DNA of 64,000 bases from an uncultured Oscillospiraceae bacterium (GTDB lineage: Bacteria > Bacillota > Clostridia > Oscillospirales > Oscillospiraceae), in NCBI GenBank assembly GCA_934622035.1, contig CAKTVG010000014.1, positions 1 to 64,000 of the forward strand, in the 5' to 3' direction. The notes beneath the pieces were generated by a model, which saw only the letters and a program-made list of their open reading frames with translations, did not search any database and was not told the origin of the DNA. A program made the position numbers and the translations under genes. Positions 15,533 to 24,636 of the stretch are shown here, one piece after another (the stretch's first letter is position 1; every line of letters begins with the position of its first letter).

Positions 15533-16315
15533 ATGCTGACACCGCAGCAAATTCAGGAAACCAGCTTCGAGAAGGCTTTGTTCGGCGGCTATGATATGGA
15601 TTCCGTCGATGATTTTCTCGAGCCGTTGACCGAGGATTATATCACACTTTATAAGGAAAACTCCGTGCTCAAGAGCAAAATGCGCATTCTGGTCGAAAAG
15701 CTGGAGGAGTACCGCAAAAACGAAGGCTCCATGCAAAACGCCATCCTCGCCGCGCAAAAAACCTGCGACCAGATGGTTGCGGATGCCGAGCGCAAGTGCG
15801 CCCAGATGCTGCATGAGGCCGAGGAAAACGCCAGCGCCAAGACGGTGGACGTCGATGCCCTCGTGGGCGTCGAGGAAGAGCGCCTCAAGGCTGCGCAGGC
15901 CGCCGCATCGGAGTATATCGACGCCGCCGAGGCCAGCCTGAAGCAGCAGCTCGCGCTGCTCGAGGAGCTGCGCAAGCAGACCCCGGAGCCGCAGCCCGAG
16001 GAAAAGGGCCGCGTGCATCAATTCACGCGTCCGCCCGAGGATCCGCTCGCGCCGCAGCCCGCCGCGCCCGTCCGGGAGCACCGCGCCTTTGATTTTGACG
16101 CCGACAACTCTCACCCCTCCGTGGAGGACAAGGCCGACGCCTTCATCGAAGAGATCGATCAGTCCCTGGAGGAGACGATGCGCGTCCCGGCGCATATTCC
16201 GACTGCCCCGGATTCCGATGCAACCCGCCGCTTCGAGTCTCTCCCGGCGGAGAAGCAGAAAAAGTTCGAGGATCTGCAATTCGGCAAGAATTACAATCCC
16301 AAAAAGCGCCAATAA
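15533..16315 (+). CDS. divIVA: DivIVA-family coiled-coil division protein
   Basis: This 260-residue protein starts with the DivIVA lipid-binding domain (residues 1-40, with QETSFEKALFGGYDMDSVDDFLE) and continues in long coiled-coil helices to about residue 150. The C-terminal third is Pro- and acid-rich and probably disordered. DivIVA marks negatively curved membrane at poles and septa. It lies 47 bases after sepF, with a good AAAGGAG site, and ileS follows, the order known from B. subtilis. Confidence 0.92.
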   Translation: MLTPQQIQETSFEKALFGGYDMDSVDDFLEPLTEDYITLYKENSVLKSKMRILVEKLEEYRKNEGSMQNAILAAQKTCDQMVADAERKCAQMLHEAEENASAKTVDVDALVGVEEERLKAAQAAASEYIDAAEASLKQQLALLEELRKQTPEPQPEEKGRVHQFTRPPEDPLAPQPAAPVREHRAFDFDADNSHPSVEDKADAFIEEIDQSLEETMRVPAHIPTAPDSDATRRFESLPAEKQKKFEDLQFGKNYNPKKRQ

Positions 16316-16333
16316 TACAGTAAATCTGCTGAG

Positions 16334-16562
16334 ATGGGGACAAACAGCGCCCAGCACGAGCCGCAGAGAGCTGCCGGAAGGTGAAAGGCAGCGCCGTGCC
16401 GCGTGAATATCACCCCGGAGCAGCCGTCCGAACGGATTTTCCCAGTAGGCGCGGCCGGTTCACGCCCGTTATCGCGTTTCGAGCGGCTCTGCCTGTGCAG
16501 AGCAACAAGAGTGGTACCGCAGAGCACACCTCTGTCTCTTGATTGAGACAGAGGTGTTTTCG
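16334..16562 (+). promoter_or_regulatory. T-box riboswitch controlling ileS
   Basis: The leader has a long Stem I with the distal phrase AGAGAGCTGCCGGAAGGTGA, a specifier loop containing ATC (16409-16411, isoleucine) in GTGAATATCACC, the T-box GAGTGGTACCGC (16509-16520) and a terminator whose arms are ACCTCTGTCTC (16528-16538) and GAGACAGAGGT (16545-16555) followed by TTTT. Uncharged tRNA-Ile would bind the specifier and the T-box bulge and favour the antiterminator. The box reads GAGTGG where GGGTGG is most common. Confidence 0.92.
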
Positions 16563-16569
16563 TATTCCT

Positions 16570-16597
16570 GCGGGCGTGGCTCTGCCGCGCCCCTACG
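16570..16597. repeat. Dispersed GC-rich palindromic repeat
   Basis: GGGCGTGGC TCT GCCGCGCCC followed by CTACG. It is a copy of the repeat family seen at 48890-49140, 56868-57060, 58719-58920 and 61858-61890. It sits between the T-box terminator and the ileS start. Confidence 0.65.
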
Positions 16598-16662
16598 AAC
16601 GGTTCATAGCTATGCCGCACCGCGCATTTCTTTCATAAACTACCTTTTTCGGAGGAAACAAT

Positions 16663-19467
16663 ATGGATTACAAAAACACCATCATCACCCCAAAGACCGA
16701 CTTCCCCATGCGCGCCGGTCTGCCCCAGCGCGAGCCGCCCATGCTCGAGCACTGGAACAAAATCGACGTCTATAATCTCCTGCTGGAAAAGAACAAGGAC
16801 AAGCCCGCCTTCATTCTGCATGACGGCCCTCCCTTCTCCAACGGCGATCTGCACATGGGTCACGCGCTGAACAAGACCCTCAAGGATTTCATCATCCGCT
16901 CCTATGCGATGCGCGGCTACTACACGCCCTACGTCCCCGGCTGGGACAACCACGGCATGCCCATCGAGTCCGCCATCATCAAAAAGAACAAGCTCAACCA
17001 TAAGGCCATGCCCGTCACGGAGTTCCGCAGCGCCTGCGAAGCCTTTGCGCAGGACTTCATTGACCGCCAGATGGCCGGCTTCCGCCGCCTGGGCGTCATG
17101 GGCGACTGGGCGCACCCCTACAAGACCATGGACAGGCACTTCGAGGCCGAGGAGGTCAAGGTCTTCGGCGAAATGTACCGCAAGGGCTATATCTATAAGG
17201 GCCTGAAGCCCGTGTACTGGTGCCCGAAGGACGAAACCGCCCTGGCCGAGGCCGAGATCGAGTATCAGGACGATCCCTGCACCTCCATCTATGTCAAGTT
17301 TGCCGTCAAGGACGATAAGGGCAAGCTCGCCGAGTACGGCACGGCGAACACCTATTTCATCATCTGGACGACGACCACCTGGACCCTGCCCGGCAACCTC
17401 GCCATCGCCCTGAACCCCGTGGAGGACTACGTCCTCCTGCAGGCGGACAACGGCGAACGCTATATCGTCGCCGCCGCACTGGCCGAGAAGACCATGAAGG
17501 CCGGCAAGATCGAGCACTATGAAGCCCTCGCGCACTTCAACGGCCGCTTCTTTGAGTATATGACCGCGCAGCATCCCTTCCTCGACCGAGATTCCCTGCT
17601 GGTCGTGGCGGACTACGTCACCATGGACTCCGGCACCGGCTGCGTCCACACCGCTCCCGGCTTCGGCGCAGACGACTACCAGACCTGCCGCCGCTACAAC
17701 ATGGACCTGATCGTCCCCGTGGACGACCGCGGCTTCCAGACCGCCGACGCAGGCAAGTTCGCCGGAATGCGCTACGACGCCTCCAACAAGGCCATCTTTG
17801 ACGAGCTGGTTTCCACCGGCGCGCTGTTCGCCTCCGAGGAATTCACCCACAGCTATCCGCACTGCTGGCGCTGCAAGAGCCCGATCATTTTCCGCGCGAC
17901 GCCGCAGTGGTTCTGCTCCGTCGAGTCCTTCAAGGACGAGGCTGTAGCCGCCTGCGAAAACGTCAAGTGGCTGCCCGCCTGGGGCAAGGACCGCATGGTC
18001 TCCATGATCCGCGACCGCGCCGACTGGTGCATCTCGCGCCAGCGCCGCTGGGGCCTGCCGATCCCGGTCTTCTACTGCAAGGACTGCGGCAAGCCCGTCT
18101 GCACGCCGGAGACGATTGCGCACATCTCCAAGCTCTTCGACGAGCACGGCTCGAACTACTGGTTCGCCCATGAGGCCATGGAGCTGGTGCCCGAGGGCCT
18201 GCGCTGCCCGCACTGCGGCGGCAGCACCTTTGAAAAGGAAACCGACACCCTCGACGGCTGGTTCGACTCTGGCTCCACGCACATCGCCTCCCTGCGCCGC
18301 AACCATCCCGAGCAGTGGCCTGCGACCATGTACCTCGAGGGCGCCGACCAGTACCGCGGCTGGTTCCAGTCGAGCCTGCTGACGAGCGTCGGCGCACTGG
18401 GCGAGGGCGCGCCCTTCCGCGAGTGCCTGACCCACGGCTGGACGGTCGACGGCGAGGGTAAGGCCATGCACAAATCCCTCGGCAACGGCGTTGACCCCGC
18501 CGAGCTGATCCGCGACTTCGGCGCAGACATCGTCCGCCTGTGGGCGGCAAGCGCGGACTACCGCGTGGACGTTCGCTGCTCCAAGGAGATCTTCAAGCAG
18601 CTCTCGCAGAGCTATCTGAAGTTCCGCAACACCGCGCGCTACTGCCTCGGCAACCTCGACGGCTTCGACGCCAACCACCTCGTCGCGCCGGAGGATATGC
18701 TCGAGCTGGACCGCTGGGCCGTCACCAAGCTCAATGCGCTGATCGAAACCGGCTTCCGCGCCTATGAAAACTATGAGTTCCATGTCCTGACGCACGCGAT
18801 CAACGATTTCTGCGTCGTGGAGCTTTCGAGCTTCTATCTGGACATCCTGAAGGACCGCCTCTACTGCGAGGAGCGCAACGGCCTCAAGCGCCGCAGCGCC
18901 CAGACCGCGCTGTATCTCATTCTCGACGCCATGGCCCGCATGTTCGCGCCCATCCTGGCCTTCACCTGCGACGAAATCTGGCAGGCCATGCCGCACCGCG
19001 ACAGCGACGACACCCGCAATGTCGTCCTCAACGAGATGGTCAAGCCCTACACGGCCTACGCCCTCAGCGCCGGGGACATGAAGAAGTGGGACACGCTCAT
19101 CGCCCTGCGCAACGACGTCAACGGCGTTCTGGAAGCCGCACGCGCCGACAAGCGCATCGGCAAGGCGCTCGAGGCGCACGTCGCCCTCTACGCCGAGGAC
19201 GAGGCCTCCCGCGCCGCGCTGGACGCCGTGAAGGATCTCGACCTGGCGGAGCTGTTCATCGTCTCCGACGTGCTGCTGGAAAACGGCGCGCCGAAGGAAG
19301 AGAATGTCTGCGGCGTTGGCGCAAGCTTCCCCGGCATGCGCATCGAGGTGCTGCCCGCCGCCGGCGTGAAGTGCCCGCGCTGCTGGATGCACTCCACCGA
19401 GGCCAATGCCGAGGGTCTGTGCCCCCGCTGCGCCCGCGTGGTCGCCGCGCTGGAAACCGAGCTGTAA
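16663..19467 (+). CDS. ileS: Isoleucine-tRNA ligase
   Basis: IleRS (934 residues) charges tRNA-Ile and edits valine. The class I signatures are HMGH (residues 64-67, in PFSNGDLHMGHALNK) and AMHKS near residue 602, a common variant of KMSKS. The editing domain lies between them, and the C-terminal zinc finger reads CPRCW...CPRC. These features and the length mark the bacterial type 1 enzyme. The start has CGGAGG 9 bases upstream. Expression is under the T-box leader. Confidence 0.97.
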   Translation: MDYKNTIITPKTDFPMRAGLPQREPPMLEHWNKIDVYNLLLEKNKDKPAFILHDGPPFSNGDLHMGHALNKTLKDFIIRSYAMRGYYTPYVPGWDNHGMPIESAIIKKNKLNHKAMPVTEFRSACEAFAQDFIDRQMAGFRRLGVMGDWAHPYKTMDRHFEAEEVKVFGEMYRKGYIYKGLKPVYWCPKDETALAEAEIEYQDDPCTSIYVKFAVKDDKGKLAEYGTANTYFIIWTTTTWTLPGNLAIALNPVEDYVLLQADNGERYIVAAALAEKTMKAGKIEHYEALAHFNGRFFEYMTAQHPFLDRDSLLVVADYVTMDSGTGCVHTAPGFGADDYQTCRRYNMDLIVPVDDRGFQTADAGKFAGMRYDASNKAIFDELVSTGALFASEEFTHSYPHCWRCKSPIIFRATPQWFCSVESFKDEAVAACENVKWLPAWGKDRMVSMIRDRADWCISRQRRWGLPIPVFYCKDCGKPVCTPETIAHISKLFDEHGSNYWFAHEAMELVPEGLRCPHCGGSTFEKETDTLDGWFDSGSTHIASLRRNHPEQWPATMYLEGADQYRGWFQSSLLTSVGALGEGAPFRECLTHGWTVDGEGKAMHKSLGNGVDPAELIRDFGADIVRLWAASADYRVDVRCSKEIFKQLSQSYLKFRNTARYCLGNLDGFDANHLVAPEDMLELDRWAVTKLNALIETGFRAYENYEFHVLTHAINDFCVVELSSFYLDILKDRLYCEERNGLKRRSAQTALYLILDAMARMFAPILAFTCDEIWQAMPHRDSDDTRNVVLNEMVKPYTAYALSAGDMKKWDTLIALRNDVNGVLEAARADKRIGKALEAHVALYAEDEASRAALDAVKDLDLAELFIVSDVLLENGAPKEENVCGVGASFPGMRIEVLPAAGVKCPRCWMHSTEANAEGLCPRCARVVAALETEL

Positions 19468-19509
19468 TTTTACCCTGCTGCTCTGTGCAGAATCATTTCC
19501 CAAATAGAG

Positions 19510-19552
19510 CGCCTGCCCGTTCCGGAGTTCCCGGAACGGGCAGGCGTTTTTG
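19510..19552 (+). terminator. Terminator of ileS
   Basis: CGCCTGCCCGTTCCGG (19510-19525) pairs perfectly with CCGGAACGGGCAGGCG (19531-19546), 16 bp, followed by TTTTT. Confidence 0.9.
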
Positions 19553-19586
19553 TATCCCGGATGATTCGCCGCAACACTGCTGTATC

Positions 19587-19622
19587 CGTAGGGTCGGGCA
19601 CGGCAGAACCTCGTCCCTACGG
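19587..19622. repeat. Dispersed palindromic repeat, diverged copy
   Basis: CCGTAGGG and CCCTACGG bracket a GC-rich core (TCGGGCACGGCAGAACC). The outer CGTAGGG/CCCTACG arms are the common signature of the repeat family in this window. Confidence 0.55.
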
Positions 19623-19631
19623 AATTTCGCC

Positions 19632-19668
19632 GCAAAAGCGCCCGCTCCGGAGTCCCGGAGCGGGCGCT
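19632..19668 (-). terminator. Terminator of the ferredoxin/xanthine dehydrogenase operon
   Basis: AGCGCCCGCTCCGG (19637-19650) and CCGGAGCGGGCGCT (19655-19668) form a 14 bp stem. On the minus strand it is followed by TTTTGC, which suits the minus-strand ferredoxin gene ending at 19693. Confidence 0.75.
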
Positions 19669-19692
19669 GATCAAAAATACAAAAAGGAACGA

Positions 19693-20187
19693 TCAGATAC
19701 GGAACGTCAGGATGCCGCGCTTATCATGGATGACGTTGCGCGGGCAGACCATGGCGCAGGCGCCGCAGGACAGGCATTTGTCCGAATAGATAAAGGCGCG
19801 GTTTTCCGAAACCTTGATTGCCCCGGCAGGGCAGGTCTTTTCGCACAGGCCGCAGCCGACGCAGCTCACCTCGCACACGTCCCTGCACTGCGCGTCCTTG
19901 TTCGAGCAGAGGACGACGATGGGGTTGGCCTCCAGGCGCAGGTGAATCACCCGCTGCGGGCAGGCGCGGTAGCACGCGCCGCAGCCGATGCACTTGCTCT
20001 CGTCCACCTCGGCCACGCCGTAGGCGTTGAGATAGATCGCGCCGAAGCGGCAGGTGTCGATGCAGGTGCCGCAGCCCGTGCAGCCGTAGGTGCACAGGTC
20101 GTAGCCCTCCGGGCTCTGCTTCGCGCGGCAGCCGCCGTTGCAGTGGACGCAGGCGACCTTCGCAGGGAATTTTTTCTTGACGATCAT
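19693..20187 (-). CDS. Multi-cluster [4Fe-4S] ferredoxin-type protein
   Basis: This 164-residue iron-sulfur protein has at least three CxxCxxCxxxC-type motifs (CTGCGTCIDTC, CIGCGACYRAC, CVGCGLCEKTC and CLSCGACAMVC), plus an N-terminal CVHCNGGC element like that of RnfB/DUF-type electron carriers. It lies 20 bases downstream of the xanthine dehydrogenase gene in the same direction and very probably passes electrons to or from that enzyme. It has no signal peptide, so a cytoplasmic carrier is expected. Confidence 0.85.
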   Translation of the reverse strand: MIVKKKFPAKVACVHCNGGCRAKQSPEGYDLCTYGCTGCGTCIDTCRFGAIYLNAYGVAEVDESKCIGCGACYRACPQRVIHLRLEANPIVVLCSNKDAQCRDVCEVSCVGCGLCEKTCPAGAIKVSENRAFIYSDKCLSCGACAMVCPRNVIHDKRGILTFRI

Positions 20188-20207
20188 GGGGATTCTCCTT
20201 TCCGCCC

Positions 20208-22781
20208 TTACTTGCGTTCGTAGGGCGTGTGCGCCAGCGGCAGGCTGTAGCGCCGCTCGCCGTCAAGCCGGTAATACGCCTCGGCAATCGCCGGAGCCGT
20301 GGGAATGGAGGTAATCTCTCCGATGCCGATGGCGCCGCAGGCGACGTCCAGGCCAGGCTTGTCGAGCACGATGGCCTTGATCTCCGGCGTCTGGTGCGCG
20401 CGGAACAGGCCCAGCGTGCCGAAGCGCGAGGTCGGCTTGCAGTGCGCGTCGAGCTCATACTGCTCCGTCAGCGCATAGCCCATGGACATGACCACGCCGC
20501 CCTCGATCTGTCCCTCGCAGGACAGGGGGTTGACCGCCTTGCCGACGTCGTGCGCGGCGACGATTTTTTCCACAAAGCCGGTGTTCTTATCCAGAATGCA
20601 CAGCTGCGTGGCGTAGCCGTAGGCGACATGGGAGACGGGATTCGGCACATCAGCGCCCAGCGGGTCGGTCTTGGCGAGGTACTCGCCATAGAACTCCTGC
20701 CCGATCAGAGCGGAGAGCGGCTTGCCGACCTTGGCCTGCATCAGCTTCACGCAGGCGCGGCGGCAGGCCTCGCCGGTGACGAGCGTCTGGCGGGAGCCGG
20801 AGGTGTCGCCGGAGTCCGGAGAGATCCAGGTGTTGCTGCGCTCATAGACGATATCCTCGCGCTTGAGGTCAGTGTTCGTGACGATCATCTGCACCAGAAC
20901 GGTGCCGAGGCCCTGCCCGATGCAGGACGCGCCGGTGTAGATATGCACATTGCCGTCGGCCTCGACGATGAGCTTGCAGCGGCCCCAATCGGGGATGCCG
21001 ACGCCGACACCGGCGTTTTTCATCGCGCAGGCCAGCCCTACGGGCTTGCCCGCGGCGACGGCCTCGTCATAATAAGGCTTGACGGCCTCCAGCGTCTCGA
21101 CCAGGCCGGTCGAGCCGTCGACGATCTGGCCGTTCGGCAGCACGCCGCCGGGGCGGATGGCGTTGCGGTAGCGGATCTCCCAGGGGGAGATGCCGATCTT
21201 TTCGGCCATCATGTTCAGAAGCGTCTCCGTGGCGAAGCAGGTCTGCGTTACGCCGAAGCCGCGGAACGCGCCCGCGGGCGGGTTATTGGTATAGTAGGCC
21301 GTGCCCTCGATCTCAAAATTCTCATAGGCATAGGGACCGGCGGCGTGCGTGCAGGCGCGCTCCAGAACCGGGCCGCCGAGAGAGGCAAAGCCGCCGGTAT
21401 CCGAGCAGACATCGGCCTTGACGCCGAGGATCTTGCCGTTCTCGTCGCAGCCCATGGTGAAATTCATCTCAAAATGGTGGCGCTTGGGGTGCACCAGAAT
21501 GGACTCCTGCCGACTCAGCTTGACCTTGACCGGGCGGCCGGTGCAATAGGTGATGAGCGCCGCATGGTGCTGGACGGACATGTCCTCCTTGCCGCCAAAG
21601 CCGCCGCCCACCAGCGCGTTCTGCACCTTGACCTTCTTGGTGCCGAGCATCAGGGTGCACTCGTGCAGCGTCGTGTGGGAGGACTGGTCGGTCGTGATGA
21701 GCATGATGTCGCCGTCGGCGTCTTTATAAGCCACGCAGCACTCCGGCTCGAGGAAGGCGTGCTCCGTCCACGGGGTTTCAAAATGCTCGGTGATGACGTA
21801 TTTCGCCCCGGCGATCGCGCCCGCGGCGTCGCCGCGGCTGACGTGCTTATGCGCCTGCACGTTCGTCGTCTCCTCGTCGAAGACCAGCGCGGTGTTTGCG
21901 GCAGCCTCGTCGATGTTATGTACCGCGGGGAGGATGTCATAGCTGACCTTGACGAGCTTTTTCGCCTTTTCCAGCACCTCCTGATTCTCTGCCACAACCA
22001 GCGCAATGGCGTCGCCCAGATAGTGCGTCAGGCCGCCGATGGGAATGAGGGTATACTGATCGTGCTTCAGGTGGCCGATTTTATTTTCACCGGGGATGTC
22101 CGCCGCGGTCAGGACGGCCACAACGCCCGGCAGCTTCAGCGCCAGCGAGGTGTCGATGCCCGTGACGCGGGCGCGGGCATGCTTGCTGCGCACGGCGGAG
22201 CCGTAGCACATGCCCTCGATATAGAAATCGTCCGGGTACTTGCCGTAGCCGAGCACCTTCTCCTCAACGTCCACGCGCTGGACGCGGCTGCCCAGCCGCC
22301 AGTCCGTGGCGGAGGGGAGGGGAATTTTCTGTTCGCGCAGAATCTTGCCCGCCAGACGGATGGCGTCAATGATCTTGACATAGCCCGTGCAGCGGCAGTA
22401 GTTATTGCGGATTGCAAAGCGGATCTGCTCGTCGGTCGGCTCCGGCACCTTATCCAGCAGGCTCTTGGCGCACAGCACCATGCCCGGAATGCAGAAGCCG
22501 CACTGTACCGCGCCCGCCTCGCCGAAGGCGAAGGTATAGGCCGCCTTTTCAAAGTCGCTCAGGCCCTCGACCGTCAGCACGTGCTTGCCGTGCAGGCGCT
22601 CGGTATCCGGAATGCAGGCGCGGCAGGGCTCGCCCTCGATCAGGACGGTGCACGCGCCGCAGGCGCCCTCGCTGCACCCATCCTTGACGGAGGTGAGGCG
22701 CAGCTCGTCGCGCAGATAGCGCAGAAGCTTCTGCTTTTTGGCCACGGCGACTTCCCTGCCGTTGACGTAGAAAATAGACAT
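20208..22781 (-). CDS. Selenium-dependent-type xanthine dehydrogenase, fused FeS/Mo subunits
   Basis: This 857-residue molybdenum hydroxylase joins a [2Fe-2S] domain (C36, C41, C44, C53), a helical second [2Fe-2S] domain (C94, C97, C129, C131 in YCRCTGY) and the molybdopterin-binding large domain from about residue 170 (GGGFGGKED, PPAGAFRGFG, GASCIGQGLGT, GAIGIGEI). No FAD domain is fused. This layout and length match the Se-dependent xanthine dehydrogenase family of anaerobic purine users, in which selenium is a labile cofactor, not selenocysteine. The exact substrate (xanthine, hypoxanthine, nicotinate-like) is inferred. The ferredoxin next door may be its electron partner. Confidence 0.85.
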   Translation of the reverse strand: MSIFYVNGREVAVAKKQKLLRYLRDELRLTSVKDGCSEGACGACTVLIEGEPCRACIPDTERLHGKHVLTVEGLSDFEKAAYTFAFGEAGAVQCGFCIPGMVLCAKSLLDKVPEPTDEQIRFAIRNNYCRCTGYVKIIDAIRLAGKILREQKIPLPSATDWRLGSRVQRVDVEEKVLGYGKYPDDFYIEGMCYGSAVRSKHARARVTGIDTSLALKLPGVVAVLTAADIPGENKIGHLKHDQYTLIPIGGLTHYLGDAIALVVAENQEVLEKAKKLVKVSYDILPAVHNIDEAAANTALVFDEETTNVQAHKHVSRGDAAGAIAGAKYVITEHFETPWTEHAFLEPECCVAYKDADGDIMLITTDQSSHTTLHECTLMLGTKKVKVQNALVGGGFGGKEDMSVQHHAALITYCTGRPVKVKLSRQESILVHPKRHHFEMNFTMGCDENGKILGVKADVCSDTGGFASLGGPVLERACTHAAGPYAYENFEIEGTAYYTNNPPAGAFRGFGVTQTCFATETLLNMMAEKIGISPWEIRYRNAIRPGGVLPNGQIVDGSTGLVETLEAVKPYYDEAVAAGKPVGLACAMKNAGVGVGIPDWGRCKLIVEADGNVHIYTGASCIGQGLGTVLVQMIVTNTDLKREDIVYERSNTWISPDSGDTSGSRQTLVTGEACRRACVKLMQAKVGKPLSALIGQEFYGEYLAKTDPLGADVPNPVSHVAYGYATQLCILDKNTGFVEKIVAAHDVGKAVNPLSCEGQIEGGVVMSMGYALTEQYELDAHCKPTSRFGTLGLFRAHQTPEIKAIVLDKPGLDVACGAIGIGEITSIPTAPAIAEAYYRLDGERRYSLPLAHTPYERK

Positions 22782-22858
22782 AGCGCAGAACCCTTTCTGA
22801 ATTGTGCATTTGATACAAAACGTATCGATATAAAGAGTACATTTTTGGACTATAAAGC

Positions 22859-22887
22859 ATTATACAACAAAACGCCCCTGCCTGCAA
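22859..22887 (-). promoter_or_regulatory. Promoter of the xanthine dehydrogenase operon
   Basis: On the minus strand TTGCAG (22882-22887), a 17-base spacer and TATAAT (22859-22864) point to the dehydrogenase gene. The -35 lies in the loop region of the upstream operon's terminator hairpin. Downstream, GATAC/GTATC (about 22812-22826) forms a small palindrome that could be an operator. Confidence 0.6.
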
Positions 22888-22899
22888 GGCGGGGGCGTT
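22871..22899 (-). terminator. Terminator of the aro operon
   Basis: AACGCCCCTGCC and GGCGGGGGCGTT form a stem with one mismatch around TGCAA. On the minus strand TTTTGTTG follows; the opposite side has TTATCTTTTTT, so it may act both ways. It lies about 85 bases after aroQ. Confidence 0.7.
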
Positions 22900-22984
22900 A
22901 TCTTTTTTCAAGAATTTCGATGAAATCGGGCAAAACCCCGCTAAACTGAAATGTCAATAGTCACGTTTTCGGGGTTGTGAAGAA

Positions 22985-23422
22985 TTATTCGGCATCGCCG
23001 AACCCGCAAAGAAAGTGGATCGCCCGGCGGTAGCCCTCGAAGCCGAGGCCCTTATAGGTCCTGCTGCAGGCCATGCCCGCATAGGAGATATGACGGAAGG
23101 GTTCGCGCGCGTCCACGTCGGACAGATGCACCTCCACCGCAGGCAGGCTCACTGCCTTCAGCGCGTCGAGAATCGCCACAGAGGTGTGGGTGTAGGCGGC
23201 GGGATTGATGACAATGCCGTCGAAGACGCCGTAGGCGCCCTGGATCCAGTCCACCAGAACGCCCTCATGGTTCGTCTGGCGAATTTCGACCTCGCAGCCC
23301 GCCTCGGCCGCCGCCGCGCGGACGAATTCCTCAAGCGCGGCGTAGCTCTGCTTTCCATAGATGTCCGGCTCGCGCAGGCCGAGCAGGTTCAGATTCGGAC
23401 CGTTGAGCACCAGCAGTTTCAT
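22985..23422 (-). CDS. aroQ: 3-dehydroquinate dehydratase, type II
   Basis: This 145-residue dodecameric-type dehydratase carries out the third step of the shikimate pathway. Diagnostic parts are LVLNGPNLNLLGLREPDIYG (active-site Tyr and the flexible loop Arg), QTNHEG, INPAAYTHTS and EVHLSDVDAREPFR. It is the last gene of the aro operon and overlaps aroEK by 4 bases. Confidence 0.96.
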   Translation of the reverse strand: MKLLVLNGPNLNLLGLREPDIYGKQSYAALEEFVRAAAAEAGCEVEIRQTNHEGVLVDWIQGAYGVFDGIVINPAAYTHTSVAILDALKAVSLPAVEVHLSDVDAREPFRHISYAGMACSRTYKGLGFEGYRRAIHFLCGFGDAE

Positions 23423-24636
23423 GAAATCAGCTCCTTGATTTGTTGTGCGGCCGCCTCGGGCGCGGCCTCGTTCTCCACGGACGCGTCCGCAAAGCGGCGG
23501 TAGAGCGGCTCTCGCTCGCGGTAAAGCTCGGAAAGCGCCCGGCTCTGGCTCACAGGACGTCCGTCGATGGGCAGCTCGGAAAGCGCCCGGCGCAGCCAGA
23601 CGATGGTTCCGTTCTGGTGCAGCAGGGCATAGTTTTCCTCCCGCGTCACGCAGCCGCCGCCCGTGGCGATGACGCAGCCGGAGCGCTTGCCCAGCTCGGC
23701 CAGCACCTCGGATTCGACCGCGCGGAAGGCCGCCTCGCCCGCACGGGCGAAGTATTCCGGGATCGTGCAGCCCAGACGCGCCTCGATTTCGACATCGGCG
23801 TCGAGGAAGGGGCGGCGCAGCAGCGCCGCCAGTGCCGTGCCGACGGTGGTCTTGCCGCTGCCGGGCATGCCGACGAGAACGACGTTGTGCATCTGCGCTT
23901 CAAGCGTGCGCAGAATTCTGAAGCAGACGGCGTCGTCTATCGCGCGGCCGGTGAAGCGCTCAGCGGCGCACTTGGCCTGCGCCACGAGCATGGAAAGCCC
24001 GTTTTCGCAGCGAATGCCCCGCGCCTCGGCATCGAGAAGCAGCTGCGTCCGCGCGGGATTGTAAATGAGGTCGAGCACGCAGCGGCACTGCGGCAGCAGC
24101 GTCAGATCGATCAGGCGCTCGCCGTTGTGCGGGAACATGCCCACGGGCGTGGCGTTGACGACCAGATGCGCATCGGCGTGCTGCGGCAGCGTGGAGTAAT
24201 TGCTCTCGCCCCGGCGGGAGAGGGTCACGACCTCCGCCCCCGCTGCGCGCAGCACGGCCTGCACCGTCTGCGACGCGCCGCCGGTGCCCAGCACCAGCGC
24301 CTTCTCCCCCGGCTGCACGCCGCCGTTGCGCGAAAGCAGCCAGCGAAAACCGTCGAGGTCGGTGTTGTCGCCGAAGAGCGTGCCGTCCGCGCGGCGGACG
24401 AGGGTGTTGACGCTCCCCAGCGCCCGCGCCGCCTCGGAAAGCTCTGCGCAATAAGGGACAACCGCCCGCTTGTAGGGAATGGTCACATTCAGGCAATCGA
24501 AATCCCCCGCGCGCAGAAAGGCGTCCAGCGCCTCCGGCGCGACCTCGAAAAGGTCATAGGAATAGTCCCCCAAAAGGGCGTGAATCTGCGGGGAGTAGCT
24601 GTGCGTCAGGTGCTCGCCCAAAAGCCCGCAGCGCAT
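23419..24636 (-). CDS. aroEK: Fused shikimate dehydrogenase and shikimate kinase
   Basis: This bifunctional protein of 405 residues joins two consecutive pathway enzymes. Residues 1-255 are AroE (HSYSPQIH, the catalytic Lys in NVTIPYKRAV, GDNTDLDGF, and the NADP loop GTGGASQTV). Residues from about 250 are AroK with P-loop GMPGSGKT, DADVEIE and the ATGGG motif. A product made by AroE could pass directly to AroK. The ATG at 24636 overlaps the pheA stop (TGATG) and has GGAGG upstream; the longer open frame runs into pheA and was rejected. Confidence 0.94.
   Translation of the reverse strand: MRCGLLGEHLTHSYSPQIHALLGDYSYDLFEVAPEALDAFLRAGDFDCLNVTIPYKRAVVPYCAELSEAARALGSVNTLVRRADGTLFGDNTDLDGFRWLLSRNGGVQPGEKALVLGTGGASQTVQAVLRAAGAEVVTLSRRGESNYSTLPQHADAHLVVNATPVGMFPHNGERLIDLTLLPQCRCVLDLIYNPARTQLLLDAEARGIRCENGLSMLVAQAKCAAERFTGRAIDDAVCFRILRTLEAQMHNVVLVGMPGSGKTTVGTALAALLRRPFLDADVEIEARLGCTIPEYFARAGEAAFRAVESEVLAELGKRSGCVIATGGGCVTREENYALLHQNGTIVWLRRALSELPIDGRPVSQSRALSELYREREPLYRRFADASVENEAAPEAAAQQIKELIS

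Noticed and set aside
16633..19674. Minus-strand open frame of about 1000 codons opposite ileS
   Set aside because: It is antisense to a clear full-length IleRS, and its product is low-complexity (Val/Ala/Gly/His/Asp-rich) as expected from the GC-rich codon bias of the true gene.
20229..22949. Plus-strand open frame of about 900 codons opposite the xanthine dehydrogenase
   Set aside because: Antisense shadow of a protein with clear FeS and molybdopterin motifs.
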